Source: Spartobacteria bacterium
GTDB lineage: Bacteria > Verrucomicrobiota > Verrucomicrobiia > Chthoniobacterales > UBA10450
Assembly: GCA_003169975.1 (NCBI GenBank)
Contig: PNAA01000020.1
Location: 1 to 33,241 of the forward strand
DNA length: 33,241 nt
Direction of reading: 5' to 3'
Part shown: piece by piece, positions 26,001 through 32,397 of the stretch
Position numbering within the stretch: the first letter of the stretch is position 1
Layout: every line of letters starts with the position of its first letter
Translations under genes and position numbers: made by a program
Notes under the pieces: generated by a model
The model's database searches: none
Told to the model about the DNA's origin: nothing
What the model saw: the letters and a program-made list of their open reading frames with translations, nothing else

Positions 26001-26847
26001 CCATCGGCGTATCGATCGTGAAAGTCTGTTGCACGGGATCGTACATCTCCGTTTCATCATGCGGGCTGGTTCCAGAGAAACCGCCGGTGATGAATACCTT
26101 TCCGTTAGGCAAAAGGACCGCCGCGAGATTCGCGCGCGGGACCTGCATGTGGTTGGCCAATACGGTAAACTGCCCGGTCGCCGGGTCGTAAATCTCCGCG
26201 TCGTCGGTCGCGATATTACCAATATAGCCGCCGACGATCAGGACCGTGCCATCCTGCAGCAGGATCGAAGAATGACTCGATCGATTGAGCGGCGTTCCCG
26301 CGGTGGCGGTAAAGGTCTGCGCGGACGGATCGTAGATGTCCGCCGCCTTGCCTCCCACCAGCAGCACCTGGCCGTTCTGCAGGAGCGTCGCGGTGTGCTT
26401 GCTCCGCGGAATCCTCATTCCCTGAAAGGTCGGGGTGAAAACACCGGTCGTCGGGTCGTAAAGCTCCGCCGACTGCAAATCGACCGTGCCTTGGTCACCT
26501 CCAGCGACAAGGACGTTGCCATCAGGCAGCAGCGTCGAAGTGTGATCGGCCCGCGGAGTCGTCATCGTTCCGGTCGGAGCGATCGTGCCGACGCCCGGAT
26601 CATAGAGCAAAGCCGAATCGAGCGTCGCCGTCTCATTCACGCCCCCGGTGATCAAGACCTTCCCGGAACCAAGAAGCGACGCGGCGTGGCTGGTGCGCTC
26701 GGGGGAGAGAGGAATTGTCTGGGCCTTGGCGGGAACAATTCCGAGCAGGCTGAGGACGACGAGTAAAGTGATCGAGTAACGTTTCAAAGCAGGAGTTTCA
26801 GCGAGAATAGCGGGATGCCGGACTGATTGGAGCCCGTATTTTGGCAT
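23026..26847 (-). CDS. Exported kelch-repeat protein 3 with FN3-like domains and two GLGPSL modules
   Basis: The product is 1273 residues from ATG 26847. Its paralogues start at MKR/MKT, so a TTG at 26787 (then KRYSITLLVVLSLLGIVPA) may be the true start of the signal peptide. Domains in order: kelch propeller region homologous to proteins 1 and 2 (about 40-735), a PT/PSP-rich linker, FN3-like domain 1 (VVTLAATDITATAVMFNGTV ... YHFRISATNSFG), a second linker, FN3-like domain 2 (VATLAATSISSSGVTFNGSV ...), a third linker, then two C-terminal modules (TGDNALIGGFII ... IGPSLASLGLSGVLADP; TGDNVMIGGFIL ... IGPSLASFGLSNVLADP). After the last GLVEAY the frame runs on ~40 low-complexity residues, as if the original stop was lost. 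Likely a large surface protein. Confidence 0.85.
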   Translation of the reverse strand: MPKYGLQSVRHPAILAETPALKRYSITLLVVLSLLGIVPAKAQTIPLSPERTSHAASLLGSGKVLITGGVNETATLDSALLYDPGVGTIAPTGTMTTPRADHTSTLLPDGNVLVAGGDQGTVDLQSAELYDPTTGVFTPTFQGMRIPRSKHTATLLQNGQVLLVGGKAADIYDPSAQTFTATAGTPLNRSSHSSILLQDGTVLIVGGYIGNIATDDAEIYDPATGQFTVLANHMQVPRANLAAVLLPNGKVFITGGFSGTSPHDETEMYDPVQQTFTIDTPMVYHRSNHQAVLQGDGRVVVIGGVTLESGFLFADEVYDPGTQLWTPYASLIENRAAHTATMLQSGNILVAGGVTGNRTLQSAEILDPVTHDFTAINNMQVARNQHRATLLNDGTGTVLLTGGSNDTQLDNLNSNELYDPSNNSFSLVGSMIDGRKSHTATLLPTGDVLAAGGKGGITGYLRSAEVYDPTTQLFHSTSPMTSVRALHTATLLNDGEVLLVGGVITGGVSTATAELFRYSTEAFSPTGSLNLQRKRHRASLLDDGTVVVEGGDTVPNDQGGGDRETPTAELYSLTAQGFAMVGDMSVARAEHESTLLEDGTVLVTGGTATPVAADLYDHSVDTFSTVGQMIVARGRHVSLRLINPAWGSLQGHVLAIGGSDIGSSVFGGAQQALDSVEIYDPLAKTFSLFGTMTVARQNHTATELTDGRILITGGVGRPFVSATAELLAGPTPSPTPSPTPTPSPTPTPTPTPTPTPTPMPPTVVTLAATDITATAVMFNGTVNPRGFDTTYHFDYGLTVSYGLTTTTTDAGSGTATLKVATGAMGLTPNTLYHFRISATNSFGTATGTDFTVTTAAPTPTPTPAPPTVATLAATSISSSGVTFNGSVDPHGADATFHFDYGLTTSYGLATATGDAGSGTADLKVASPVTGLSSSTLYHFRITATNSGGTTNGADFTVTTATPSPTPTPSPSPTPVEGKPLNISTRLNVGTGDNALIGGFIISGTDPKQVLLRAIGPSLASLGLSGVLADPILALHKPDGSVVTNDNWKDTQQAAIVATGLAPGDDAESAILATLDPGEYTATVSGVGGTTGVALVEVYDLDNVAAVSKLANISTRGFVETGDNVMIGGFILGGGGGGSSTVILRGIGPSLASFGLSNVLADPVLELHNSNGDVIDSNDNWMDDPNMQQISDAGLAPTDPKESALYEILPAGQYTLILSGVGDTTGVGLVEAYTVDSTGSRPQNQHLSSHQSPHSFATSGQKMGMSGMAEIVAH
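24575..24660. repeat. Degenerate hexanucleotide tract encoding the PT linker
   Basis: An imperfect run of GGCGTC / GGNGTN units encodes, on the minus strand, the Pro-Thr/Pro-Ser linker between the kelch propeller and the first FN3-like domain of kelch protein 3. Shorter related tracts lie near 23928-23965 and 24259-24281, and on the other strand at about 17785-17830 in the FG-GAP protein 2 gene. Such tracts are prone to in-frame length change. Confidence 0.7.
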
Positions 26848-26996
26848 CGAAGACCGCCCTTCGTCCAGTAAATTCGGAAATAATCGCCAGCGAGCAAGGA
26901 CCGAGTGCCATAATCAAGGTGATCGCACGGCCGCCGGCCCGCGCCTGGCAGGGCAGTCCATCGCGAGTGGACGCTCCGCTCTGGTCTTCTTCGGCG

Positions 26997-27027
26997 GTGC
27001 GACACGGGCGGAGCGAACGTGTCGCAC
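26997..27027. repeat. Intergenic hairpin, 10-bp perfect stem
   Basis: GTGCGACACG (26997-27006) and its exact complement CGTGTCGCAC (27018-27027) flank an 11-base loop. No T-run follows on either strand, so it is more like a REP-type hairpin than a classical terminator, although it lies just past the end of the small minus-strand ORF. Confidence 0.6.
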
Positions 27028-27062
27028 GTCCGCCAGCGATTCGAGATGAAAAAAGGCGCCGA

Positions 27063-27146
27063 TTATTGCTTCGGGAGTCGCTGCCAGACAATCAGCGCGT
27101 AGGCGGCAATGAAACTGGCGGCAGCGATTGCGATCAGGTAGTCCAT
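27063..27146 (-). CDS. Possible 27-residue single-span membrane peptide
   Basis: An ATG at 27146 opens a frame of 27 residues, MDYLIAIAAASFIAAYALIV followed by WQRLPKQ and a TAA stop. It has one continuous hydrophobic span and a short basic tail. In size and shape it resembles KdpF-like or other tiny membrane subunits, but no kdp genes are near and no clear ribosome site precedes it. It may be a chance ORF; I report it as a candidate only. Confidence 0.3.
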   Translation of the reverse strand: MDYLIAIAAASFIAAYALIVWQRLPKQ

Positions 27147-27365
27147 AAGTTTTCTTTGGGTTCGGATGCTAGCTTGGCTGGACTGGCTTGAACGCGCTTC
27201 GCGTCGCTTGGCATTCACTGTGCAAAAATTGTGCTCGGCGCGAGCGGCCGAGGCGCGCCAGTCTCACTCCGCACCGGCACGACAGATGCTCCCGCAACAG
27301 GCCAGATTGGACATGCGGGCGTTTTACCCTAAGGTGCACGCCTGCGCTTCCGCCTGACGGTTCGC

Positions 27366-29192
27366 ATGTCGGCCTGCTGCGGCGGCCGTTGCTTCCCTCC
27401 GAAGCAAACGAAGTCAGTTAACAACATCACATCCATACCTTTGAATACCACACACACTCATAGCCATCTCGTCCCGCCGCACGGCGGGAAACTCATCGAC
27501 CTCATTCTCGCTCGCGACCAGGCCGCCGCGACCAAAGCCGAATCGCGCGATTTCCCTTCCTGGGATCTCACCCCACGCCAAATCTGCGACCTCGAGATGC
27601 TCCTTAACGGTGGCTTCTCGCCCCTCACCGGCTTCATGAACAAGGCCGACTACGAAGGCGTTTGCCGCGACATGAAACTGGCCAGCGGCCTCCTTTGGCC
27701 GATGCCGATCACCCTTGATGTCACCGAAACCTTCGCCAAGACTCTCAAGTCCGGCAGCAGCAAGATCGCCCTGCGCGACGGCGAAGGCGTCATGATCGCC
27801 ATCCTGCACGTCGAGGATGTCTGGCAACCCGATCGCCAGGCCGAAGGAAAAACCGTCTTCAAGAGCACGAGCAACGCGCATCCGGGCGTCGCCTACCTGA
27901 TGAACAAGAGTAACCCATGGTACGTCGGCGGCCGTCTCGAAGGCCTGCAACTCCCGAGCCATTACGACTTCAAGACTCTCCGCTCCACTCCCGCCGAGCT
28001 GCGCGCGGAGTTCGCCCGCGAAGGCTGGCGCCGCATCGTCGCTTTCCAGACCCGCAACCCGATGCACCGCGCCCACGTCGAACTCACCTTTCGCGCCGCG
28101 AAGCAGGTCGAAGCGAGCCTTCTCATTCATCCCGTCGTCGGCATGACCAAGCCCGGCGACGTCGACTACTTCACCCGCGTCCGCTGTTACCAGCTCCTCG
28201 TCGGCAAATACCCGGCTGGCACCGCCAAGCTCGCTCTCGTCCCCTTCGCCATGCGCATGGGCGGCCCGCGCGAAGCCGTCTGGCACGCGCTCATCCGCAA
28301 GAACTACGGCTGCACCCACCTCATCGTCGGCCGCGACCACGCCGGCCCGGGCAAGGACACCGATGGCAAACCATTCTACGGCCCCTACGAAGCGCAGGAG
28401 CTCTTCGCCAAACACGAAAAGGAAATCGGCGTCACCCAGGTGCCCTTTCAGATGATGGTCTACCTCGAGGACAAGGATAAATATTTCCCGGCTAACGAAG
28501 TGCCGGAAGGCTCCCGCGTCCTCGATCTTTCCGGCACCGAGCTTCGCTCCCGGCTTAACGAAGGCCGCGAAATCCCGGGCTGGTTTACCTATCCAGAAGT
28601 CGGCGTCGAGCTGCGCAGGAGTTTTCCGCCGCGCCACAAGCAAGGTCTCACCATCTTCTTCAGCGGACTTTCCGGCAGCGGCAAATCCACCATCGCCAAT
28701 GTGCTTATGACCAAGTTCCTCGAAGTCGGCGGCCGGCCGGTCACCATGCTCGATGGCGACCTCGTGCGGAAACATTTGTCCTCCGAGCTTGGGTTCTCCA
28801 AGGAACACCGCGACATCAACATCCGCCGTATCGGCTACGTCGCTTCCGAGATCACGAAGAACGGCGGTATCGCCATCTGCGCCCCGATCGCGCCCTATGA
28901 CGCCACCCGCAAGGACGTCCGCGGCCTCATCGAGCCAGTCGGCGGTTTCATTTTGGTCCACCTTTCCACCTCGGTGGACGTGTGCGAAGGCCGCGACCGC
29001 AAAGGTCTCTACGCCAAGGCGCGCGCCGGCATCCTGAAAGAGTTTACCGGCATCTCCGATCCCTACGAAGAGCCGACCGACGCGGAGTTGCACATCAACA
29101 CCGCCGAGCTTTCGCCGGAAGAAGCGGCGCAGGAAATCGTCCTGCACCTGGAGCGCGAAGGCTTCATCGGGATGAATCGCGAAATGGCCTAA
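27366..29192 (+). CDS. Bifunctional sulfate adenylyltransferase / adenylylsulfate kinase
   Basis: The 608-residue protein fuses ATP sulfurylase (N-terminal ~400 residues) to APS kinase (C-terminal ~190), making APS and then PAPS from sulfate and ATP for assimilation or sulfation. The sulfurylase part has RNPMHRAH (230-237, the ATP-binding HxxH type motif with a preceding QTRNP), GRDHAGPG and PFQMMVYL; the kinase part has P-loop GLSGSGKST (about 434-442), LDGDLVRKHLSSELGFS and DINIRRIGYVA. The ATG 27366 start adds a Cys-rich leader (MSACCGGRCF) that looks non-native; TTG 27441, just before THTHSHLVPPHGGKL, is a good alternative. The stop TAA is inside a GCCTAACGA motif and a strong terminator follows 20 bp later. 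Confidence 0.93.
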   Translation: MSACCGGRCFPPKQTKSVNNITSIPLNTTHTHSHLVPPHGGKLIDLILARDQAAATKAESRDFPSWDLTPRQICDLEMLLNGGFSPLTGFMNKADYEGVCRDMKLASGLLWPMPITLDVTETFAKTLKSGSSKIALRDGEGVMIAILHVEDVWQPDRQAEGKTVFKSTSNAHPGVAYLMNKSNPWYVGGRLEGLQLPSHYDFKTLRSTPAELRAEFAREGWRRIVAFQTRNPMHRAHVELTFRAAKQVEASLLIHPVVGMTKPGDVDYFTRVRCYQLLVGKYPAGTAKLALVPFAMRMGGPREAVWHALIRKNYGCTHLIVGRDHAGPGKDTDGKPFYGPYEAQELFAKHEKEIGVTQVPFQMMVYLEDKDKYFPANEVPEGSRVLDLSGTELRSRLNEGREIPGWFTYPEVGVELRRSFPPRHKQGLTIFFSGLSGSGKSTIANVLMTKFLEVGGRPVTMLDGDLVRKHLSSELGFSKEHRDINIRRIGYVASEITKNGGIAICAPIAPYDATRKDVRGLIEPVGGFILVHLSTSVDVCEGRDRKGLYAKARAGILKEFTGISDPYEEPTDAELHINTAELSPEEAAQEIVLHLEREGFIGMNREMA

Positions 29193-29212
29193 CGAGATCG
29201 ACTCTTAGCAAC

Positions 29213-29248
29213 CGCCGCTTGCGAGCCATTCTCGCAAGCGGCGTTTTT
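29213..29248 (+). terminator. Intrinsic terminator after sat/cysC
   Basis: A perfect 13-bp stem, CGCCGCTTGCGAG (29213-29225) and CTCGCAAGCGGCG (29231-29243), with loop CCATT, is followed at once by five T residues. It lies 20 bp beyond the sat/cysC stop codon and is the clearest rho-independent terminator in the window. Confidence 0.9.
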
Positions 29249-29297
29249 GCGTACGAACCCGACCTCGCCCTGAACTCCTGGAGGGAAGCGCGCCGTC

Positions 29298-29342
29298 GCT
29301 TCCGGGCATGGCTCCAATCGCCGCGTAGCTTCCGGGCATGGC
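29298..29342. repeat. Direct repeat, 15 bp, period 30
   Basis: The sequence GCTTCCGGGCATGGC occurs at 29298-29312 and again at 29328-29342, embedded in a longer imperfect repeat that includes a CAAT(C/T)GCCGCGT segment. It belongs to the non-coding region (29249-29579) between the terminator and the DUF1801 gene. Confidence 0.6.
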
Positions 29343-29410
29343 GCGTCCTACTTCAATTGCCGCGTCGTCCACCGCCGGCACCGACGGCGCGGTGCCCTCC
29401 ATTCCCCCTC

Positions 29411-29507
29411 GTTCCCAAACTCCAGTTTGGGAACGCACTTGTCCCGGAAACTCTGTTTCCCTCTCGTTGCCGTTTGGGAACGCACTTGTCTCCGAAACTC
29501 CGTTTCG
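29411..29507. repeat. Tandem hairpin repeats (REP-like), two units
   Basis: Unit 1 starts with GTTCCCAAACT-CC-AGTTTGGGAAC (29411-29434), goes on GCACTTGTC and ends with hairpin GGAAAC-TCT-GTTTCC (29446-29460). Unit 2 lacks the left arm of the first hairpin but keeps GTTTGGGAACGCACTTGTC and ends with CGAAAC-TCC-GTTTCG (29493-29507). A third unit lies at 30133-30182 on the other side of the DUF1801 gene. The second hairpin changes in a base-paired manner from unit to unit. No coding function is supported. Confidence 0.8.
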
Positions 29508-29579
29508 TCGCTCCTTCAAACAAGCTTGCCCTCTACCTCCTCATTCGCCAAAATCGGCACTTCTCGTTAGTCCATCCAT

Positions 29580-30065
29580 ATGAGCAAACAACAAACCAAA
29601 GACCTGCTCGGCTTTCTCAAGCCCTTTCTCGCCGAGATCAAGGAGCGGGCTTTATGGTTGAGAGAGTTCGTTTGGGACCTCTACCCGGGCTGCAACGAAC
29701 TCATCTACGACAACTACAACGCCCTGGCTTTCGGCTGGTCGCCCACCGATCGCCTTGGGCATACCTTCTGTTCCGTTGCGGTGGGGCGATCGAGCCACAA
29801 CGTTCACTTTGGCTTTTACTGGGGTTCCCAAATCGCCGATCCAAAAAGGATCCTGCTCGGAAAAGGAAATCAGTACCGATATCTTCTCGTCGGGAGCAAG
29901 GAAGCTTTCCCCAACGCATACATCAGGAAGCTCCTGAAAGAGGCATACGCCAACTCCATGGCGAAGGTGAAGGACCCGAGCCAAATCATGCATGGCGCGA
30001 CGATCACGAAATCAATTTCAGCGGCCAAAAGGAGTCCAAAGCGCGTTGCAAAGAAGAAAAAATAG
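29580..30065 (+). CDS. DUF1801 domain protein
   Basis: The 161-residue protein starts at ATG 29580 and matches the DUF1801 / YdhG-like fold: LREFVWDLYPGCNELIYDNYNALAFGWS, then TFCSVAVGRSSHNVHFGFYWGS, ILLGKGNQYRYLLVGSKE, and a helical end with a very basic tail (AAKRSPKRVAKKKK). Members are small soluble proteins related to iron-chaperone/YdhG families; the function is not established. It is flanked on both sides by the same hairpin repeats and sits between a terminated housekeeping gene and the integron integrase. The 14 bases just before its start region contain CTCGTTAG, the same sequence that ends the attC sites further on. Confidence 0.72.
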   Translation: MSKQQTKDLLGFLKPFLAEIKERALWLREFVWDLYPGCNELIYDNYNALAFGWSPTDRLGHTFCSVAVGRSSHNVHFGFYWGSQIADPKRILLGKGNQYRYLLVGSKEAFPNAYIRKLLKEAYANSMAKVKDPSQIMHGATITKSISAAKRSPKRVAKKKK

Positions 30066-30132
30066 ACCCGTGTTCTGTTTCGGGATGAGGCACGGACAAT
30101 ACAGCCACTGCTGGCCGGCTTTCCCCTCCCTC

Positions 30133-30211
30133 GTTCCCAAACTCCAGTTTGGGAACGCACTTGTCTTCGCAACTCCGTTGCGCCTCGCCCCCGACTTGGG
30201 CACGCACTTGT
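30133..30211. repeat. Hairpin repeat (REP-like), third unit
   Basis: Same element as at 29411-29507: hairpin GTTCCCAAACT-CC-AGTTTGGGAAC (30133-30156), GCACTTGTC, then CGCAAC-TCC-GTTGCG (30168-30182), and a partial fourth unit with CACGCACTTGT ending at 30211. It lies between the DUF1801 gene and the 3' end of intI. The rest of 30066-30276 shows no gene. Confidence 0.8.
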
Positions 30212-30276
30212 ATTGGCCGTAGGGTAAGCTCCAAGGCCGCAGCCATTCGTTAGGTTAAAGACCCGCGCAGCATCCC

Positions 30277-31281
30277 TCAATCCAGCGGGCTCTTCACCCC
30301 GAGGCCCGGCTTGTTCAGCACGTGGGTGTAGATCATGGTCGTCGAAACATCCTTGTGGCCCAATAACTCCTGCACCGTGCGGATATCGTAGCCATTTTCG
30401 AGCAGATGCGTGGCGAAGGAATGCCGCAGGGTGTGACAGCTCGCCGCCTTGGCGATGCGCGACTTTTGCACCGCCACCTTCACGGCGTTTTGCAGATTTT
30501 TCTCGCCCACATGATGCCGACGCAGCACCGGACGACCGTCCGCCGCTGCCCCGCGCGGATCGATCGACCGTTTCTCCGCGGGAAAGACCCATTGCCAGGC
30601 CCATTGCCGCGCCGCGCCGGGATTCTTCCGTGCATAGGCATCGGGCAACCAGACCGTGCCAAACCCCTCCGCCAGTTCCCGCTCATGAACCGCTTGCACC
30701 CGCTCCAGATGCTCGCGCAGCGCCGGCGCCACCGTCACGGGCAGCATCGTCACCCGATCCTTGCCGCCTTTGGCATGGCGCAAAGTGATCTGCAGATAGC
30801 GGAAATCGACATCCTTGACTCGCAAACGCAGGCATTCGAGCAGGCGCAGTCCGCTGCCGTAAAGCAGCTCGCCCATCAGCCGGTATTGACCGCTCAATTC
30901 GCGCAACACCGCCTCCACCTCCCCTCTGGCCAGCACCACCGGCAGCTTCGGCGGGCGCTGCACCCGCTGCAGGCCCTCCACCACGCCCAATTTGCGTTCC
31001 AAAACCACCTCGTAAAGGAAGAGCAGCGCGTTGAGGGCCTGGTTCTGGGTGGCCGCAGCCACCGCGCGTTCGCCCGCCAGGTAATTCAGGAACGCCGCCA
31101 CCTCGGCCTCTCCCATTTCCTGCGGATGGCGTTTGCCATGGAAGAGAATAAAGCGGCGGATCCAGCCCAGATACGCCTCCTCGGTGCGCAGGCTGTAGTG
31201 GCGGGTGCGCAAAATCGTCCGCACTTGTTCGAGAAATTTAGGCTTGGCTCTTTCGCTTTTGTCGGGCAGACTTGTTGCCAT
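30277..31281 (-). CDS. intI: Integron integrase (IntI-type tyrosine recombinase)
   Basis: A 334-residue tyrosine recombinase that inserts and excises gene cassettes by recombining attI with single-stranded folded attC sites. The SAM-like N-terminal domain (about 14-95, with [20 protein letters not shown]) and the catalytic domain are complete: R146 (SGLRLLE), K171 (AKGGKDR), H283 and R286 (CHTLRHSF), H309 (LLGHKDV) and Y318 (TTMIYTHV). The stretch of about residues 213-262 ([18 protein letters not shown] then [16 protein letters not shown]) holds the extra helix region that sets IntI apart from XerC/D. The C-terminal end is also IntI-like ([12 protein letters not shown]). ATG 31281 has a good AAGGAAGG ribosome site at 31285-31292. 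It points away from the cassettes, the canonical integron layout. Confidence 0.93.
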   Translation of the reverse strand: MATSLPDKSERAKPKFLEQVRTILRTRHYSLRTEEAYLGWIRRFILFHGKRHPQEMGEAEVAAFLNYLAGERAVAAATQNQALNALLFLYEVVLERKLGVVEGLQRVQRPPKLPVVLARGEVEAVLRELSGQYRLMGELLYGSGLRLLECLRLRVKDVDFRYLQITLRHAKGGKDRVTMLPVTVAPALREHLERVQAVHERELAEGFGTVWLPDAYARKNPGAARQWAWQWVFPAEKRSIDPRGAAADGRPVLRRHHVGEKNLQNAVKVAVQKSRIAKAASCHTLRHSFATHLLENGYDIRTVQELLGHKDVSTTMIYTHVLNKPGLGVKSPLD

Positions 31282-31359
31282 GCCTTCCTTTTATCCCCAA
31301 CCCTGCCTCCTGAGCAACCGAAATAGGCGAATACCCGTTTCGTATACTATCTGTTAGGC
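31282..31359 (+). other. attI recombination region and probable cassette promoter area
   Basis: The 70-odd bases between the intI start and the first cassette end in the core site GTTAGGC (31353-31359), where the integrase would cut after the G. This position, upstream of intI and directly before the first cassette, defines attI. A TATACT (31343-31348) could be the -10 of a cassette promoter on the plus strand, but I see no matching -35, and no LexA box (CTG-N10-CAG) is evident. Confidence 0.7.
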
Positions 31360-31387
31360 GTATGCGAGTCCACGCAAGCATGAAGTA

Positions 31388-31906
31388 ATGCGATTGCCTT
31401 ATGATATTCTGTTGCGGGATGCGCTTTCCGAGATCACTCGCAGCGAGCGCAAATTTCTTATCTTGGTCAGTGCGGTAGGTCTAACAGTTCTTCACGTCGG
31501 TTTGGTCCCGACGAGGATTGATGCGCTGGGAATCGAATTCTCACAAATTGATCAGAAGACTCTTCTGAGAGCGCTTGCAGCAGCTGTCCTATACTTTTTA
31601 GTCGGATTTATTGTCTACGGCTTGTCGGATTTCGTTGCTTGGCGGCGAGACCTTCATATGGCTCGTCGGGATACAAAGCTAGACCAGCTGCGAAAAAACA
31701 AGGAATATGAAGAGGTTTCTCCTAGGCAACCAGCGCCGTCGCCGACCGCTCCTTTCGTGGGCCTGGAGCCGTTTCGCCGCTGGGAGTATGAGAGTAGATC
31801 GCTTCTTCGCTCAGAGTTTCCTGTGTCTCTTTTACGTGCCATGTTCGACTTTCTGCTTCCGATTGTGGTCGGCGTCGTTGCCAGCATTCAACTCCTTTCT
31901 GCGTGA
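31388..31906 (+). CDS. Integron cassette 1: unknown membrane protein
   Basis: The 172-residue protein starts at ATG 31388, 35 bp inside the cassette. It has three likely membrane spans: FLILVSAVGLTVLHVGLV (about 23-40), LLRALAAAVLYFLVGFIVYG (59-79) and, at the C-terminus, LLRAMFDFLLPIVVGVVASI. A charged loop (RRDLHMARRDTKLDQLRKNK) and a Pro-rich segment lie between spans 2 and 3. I recognise no family. Its base composition is more AT-rich than the housekeeping genes, as is common for cassettes. Confidence 0.8.
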   Translation: MRLPYDILLRDALSEITRSERKFLILVSAVGLTVLHVGLVPTRIDALGIEFSQIDQKTLLRALAAAVLYFLVGFIVYGLSDFVAWRRDLHMARRDTKLDQLRKNKEYEEVSPRQPAPSPTAPFVGLEPFRRWEYESRSLLRSEFPVSLLRAMFDFLLPIVVGVVASIQLLSA

Positions 31907-31916
31907 TCCAAAATAC

Positions 31917-31982
31917 GCCTAACCAAGCGATGCAGCGAACTCCGAAAGCATTCGGAGTCGCTGATCTTGTATCTCGTTAGGC
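31917..31982 (+). other. attC site 1 (66 bp)
   Basis: R'' GCCTAAC (31917-31923) is complementary to R' GTTAGGC (31976-31982) and to the cassette's own 5' core at 31353. Between them, CAGCGA + A + CTCCGAA (31933-31946) pairs with TTCGGAG + TCGCTG (31951-31963) around loop AGCA; the unpaired A at 31939 is the extrahelical base expected in attC sites. R''-L'' spacing is 9 bp. The site defines cassette 1 as about 31354-31976. Confidence 0.93.
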
Positions 31983-31984
31983 CT

Positions 31985-32395
31985 ATGCGCGCTCTACGCA
32001 TTTTGATTGCCTTCATAACGGTTGCTGTTTGTAGCGAAACGGTGGAAGCGGTCCTCTCGCCGGAACAGTTGCGTGCTATCGGGCACCAAGCTAGCCAGGC
32101 GGTGCTTTATGCGCCGAAACCAGATTATCCACTTGAAGCACGATTCCATCATTTCACCGGCTCTGGTACGTTCATTATTCGCGTCCCCGTAAAAACAGGC
32201 CGAGTGGCAGAGGTTCGGGTATCGCGAAGCACAGGGCACGCGATTCTGGATGCAGCGGCCGTAAACGCCCTCAAACAGTGGCGTTTTAAGCCAGGCGTTT
32301 TGCGGCCCATTGGCGAGATTTCACCTCAGCGGCATGATCCATTCGGGAAGACGGACGCTCTGCTCAAAGTCCCGATCAATTTTACTATGCGATGA
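31985..32395 (+). CDS. Integron cassette 2: exported TonB C-terminal-like protein
   Basis: From ATG 31985, two bases beyond the attC core, the protein has 136 residues; the TTG at 31967 lies in the attC site and is not used. A signal peptide or anchor (MRALRILIAFITVAVCSETV) precedes a TonB C-terminal-type domain: YPLEARFHHFTGSGTFIIRV, TGRVAEVRVSRSTGHAILDAAAVNALKQWRFKPG. This domain normally contacts the TonB box of outer-membrane transporters, but here there is no long Pro-rich periplasm-spanning arm and no exbBD neighbour, so it is more likely a stand-alone periplasmic TonB-C protein. Confidence 0.85.
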   Translation: MRALRILIAFITVAVCSETVEAVLSPEQLRAIGHQASQAVLYAPKPDYPLEARFHHFTGSGTFIIRVPVKTGRVAEVRVSRSTGHAILDAAAVNALKQWRFKPGVLRPIGEISPQRHDPFGKTDALLKVPINFTMR

Positions 32396-32397
32396 CG

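Larger units (their letters stand above)
26848..27365. other. Intergenic region between kelch 3 and sat/cysC
   Basis: Some 520 bases hold no long gene I can support. They contain a perfect 10-bp hairpin (26997-27027) and a possible 27-residue membrane ORF (27063-27146), listed separately. The rest, including 27150-27365 just before the sulfate gene, shows no tRNA-like fold or recognisable riboswitch. Confidence 0.5.

Noticed and set aside
25690-26766. 358-residue open frame antisense to kelch gene 3 (and similar ones at 19886-20287 and 20793-21560)
   Set aside because: These arise from the regular kelch repeat DNA read on the other strand; the repeated RRV/RRG pattern is compositional and no signal or domain is seen.
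27414-29147. 577-residue open frame antisense to sat/cysC
   Set aside because: It mirrors the GC-rich codon pattern of the real gene, has no family features, and the plus-strand frame has all ATP sulfurylase and APS kinase motifs.
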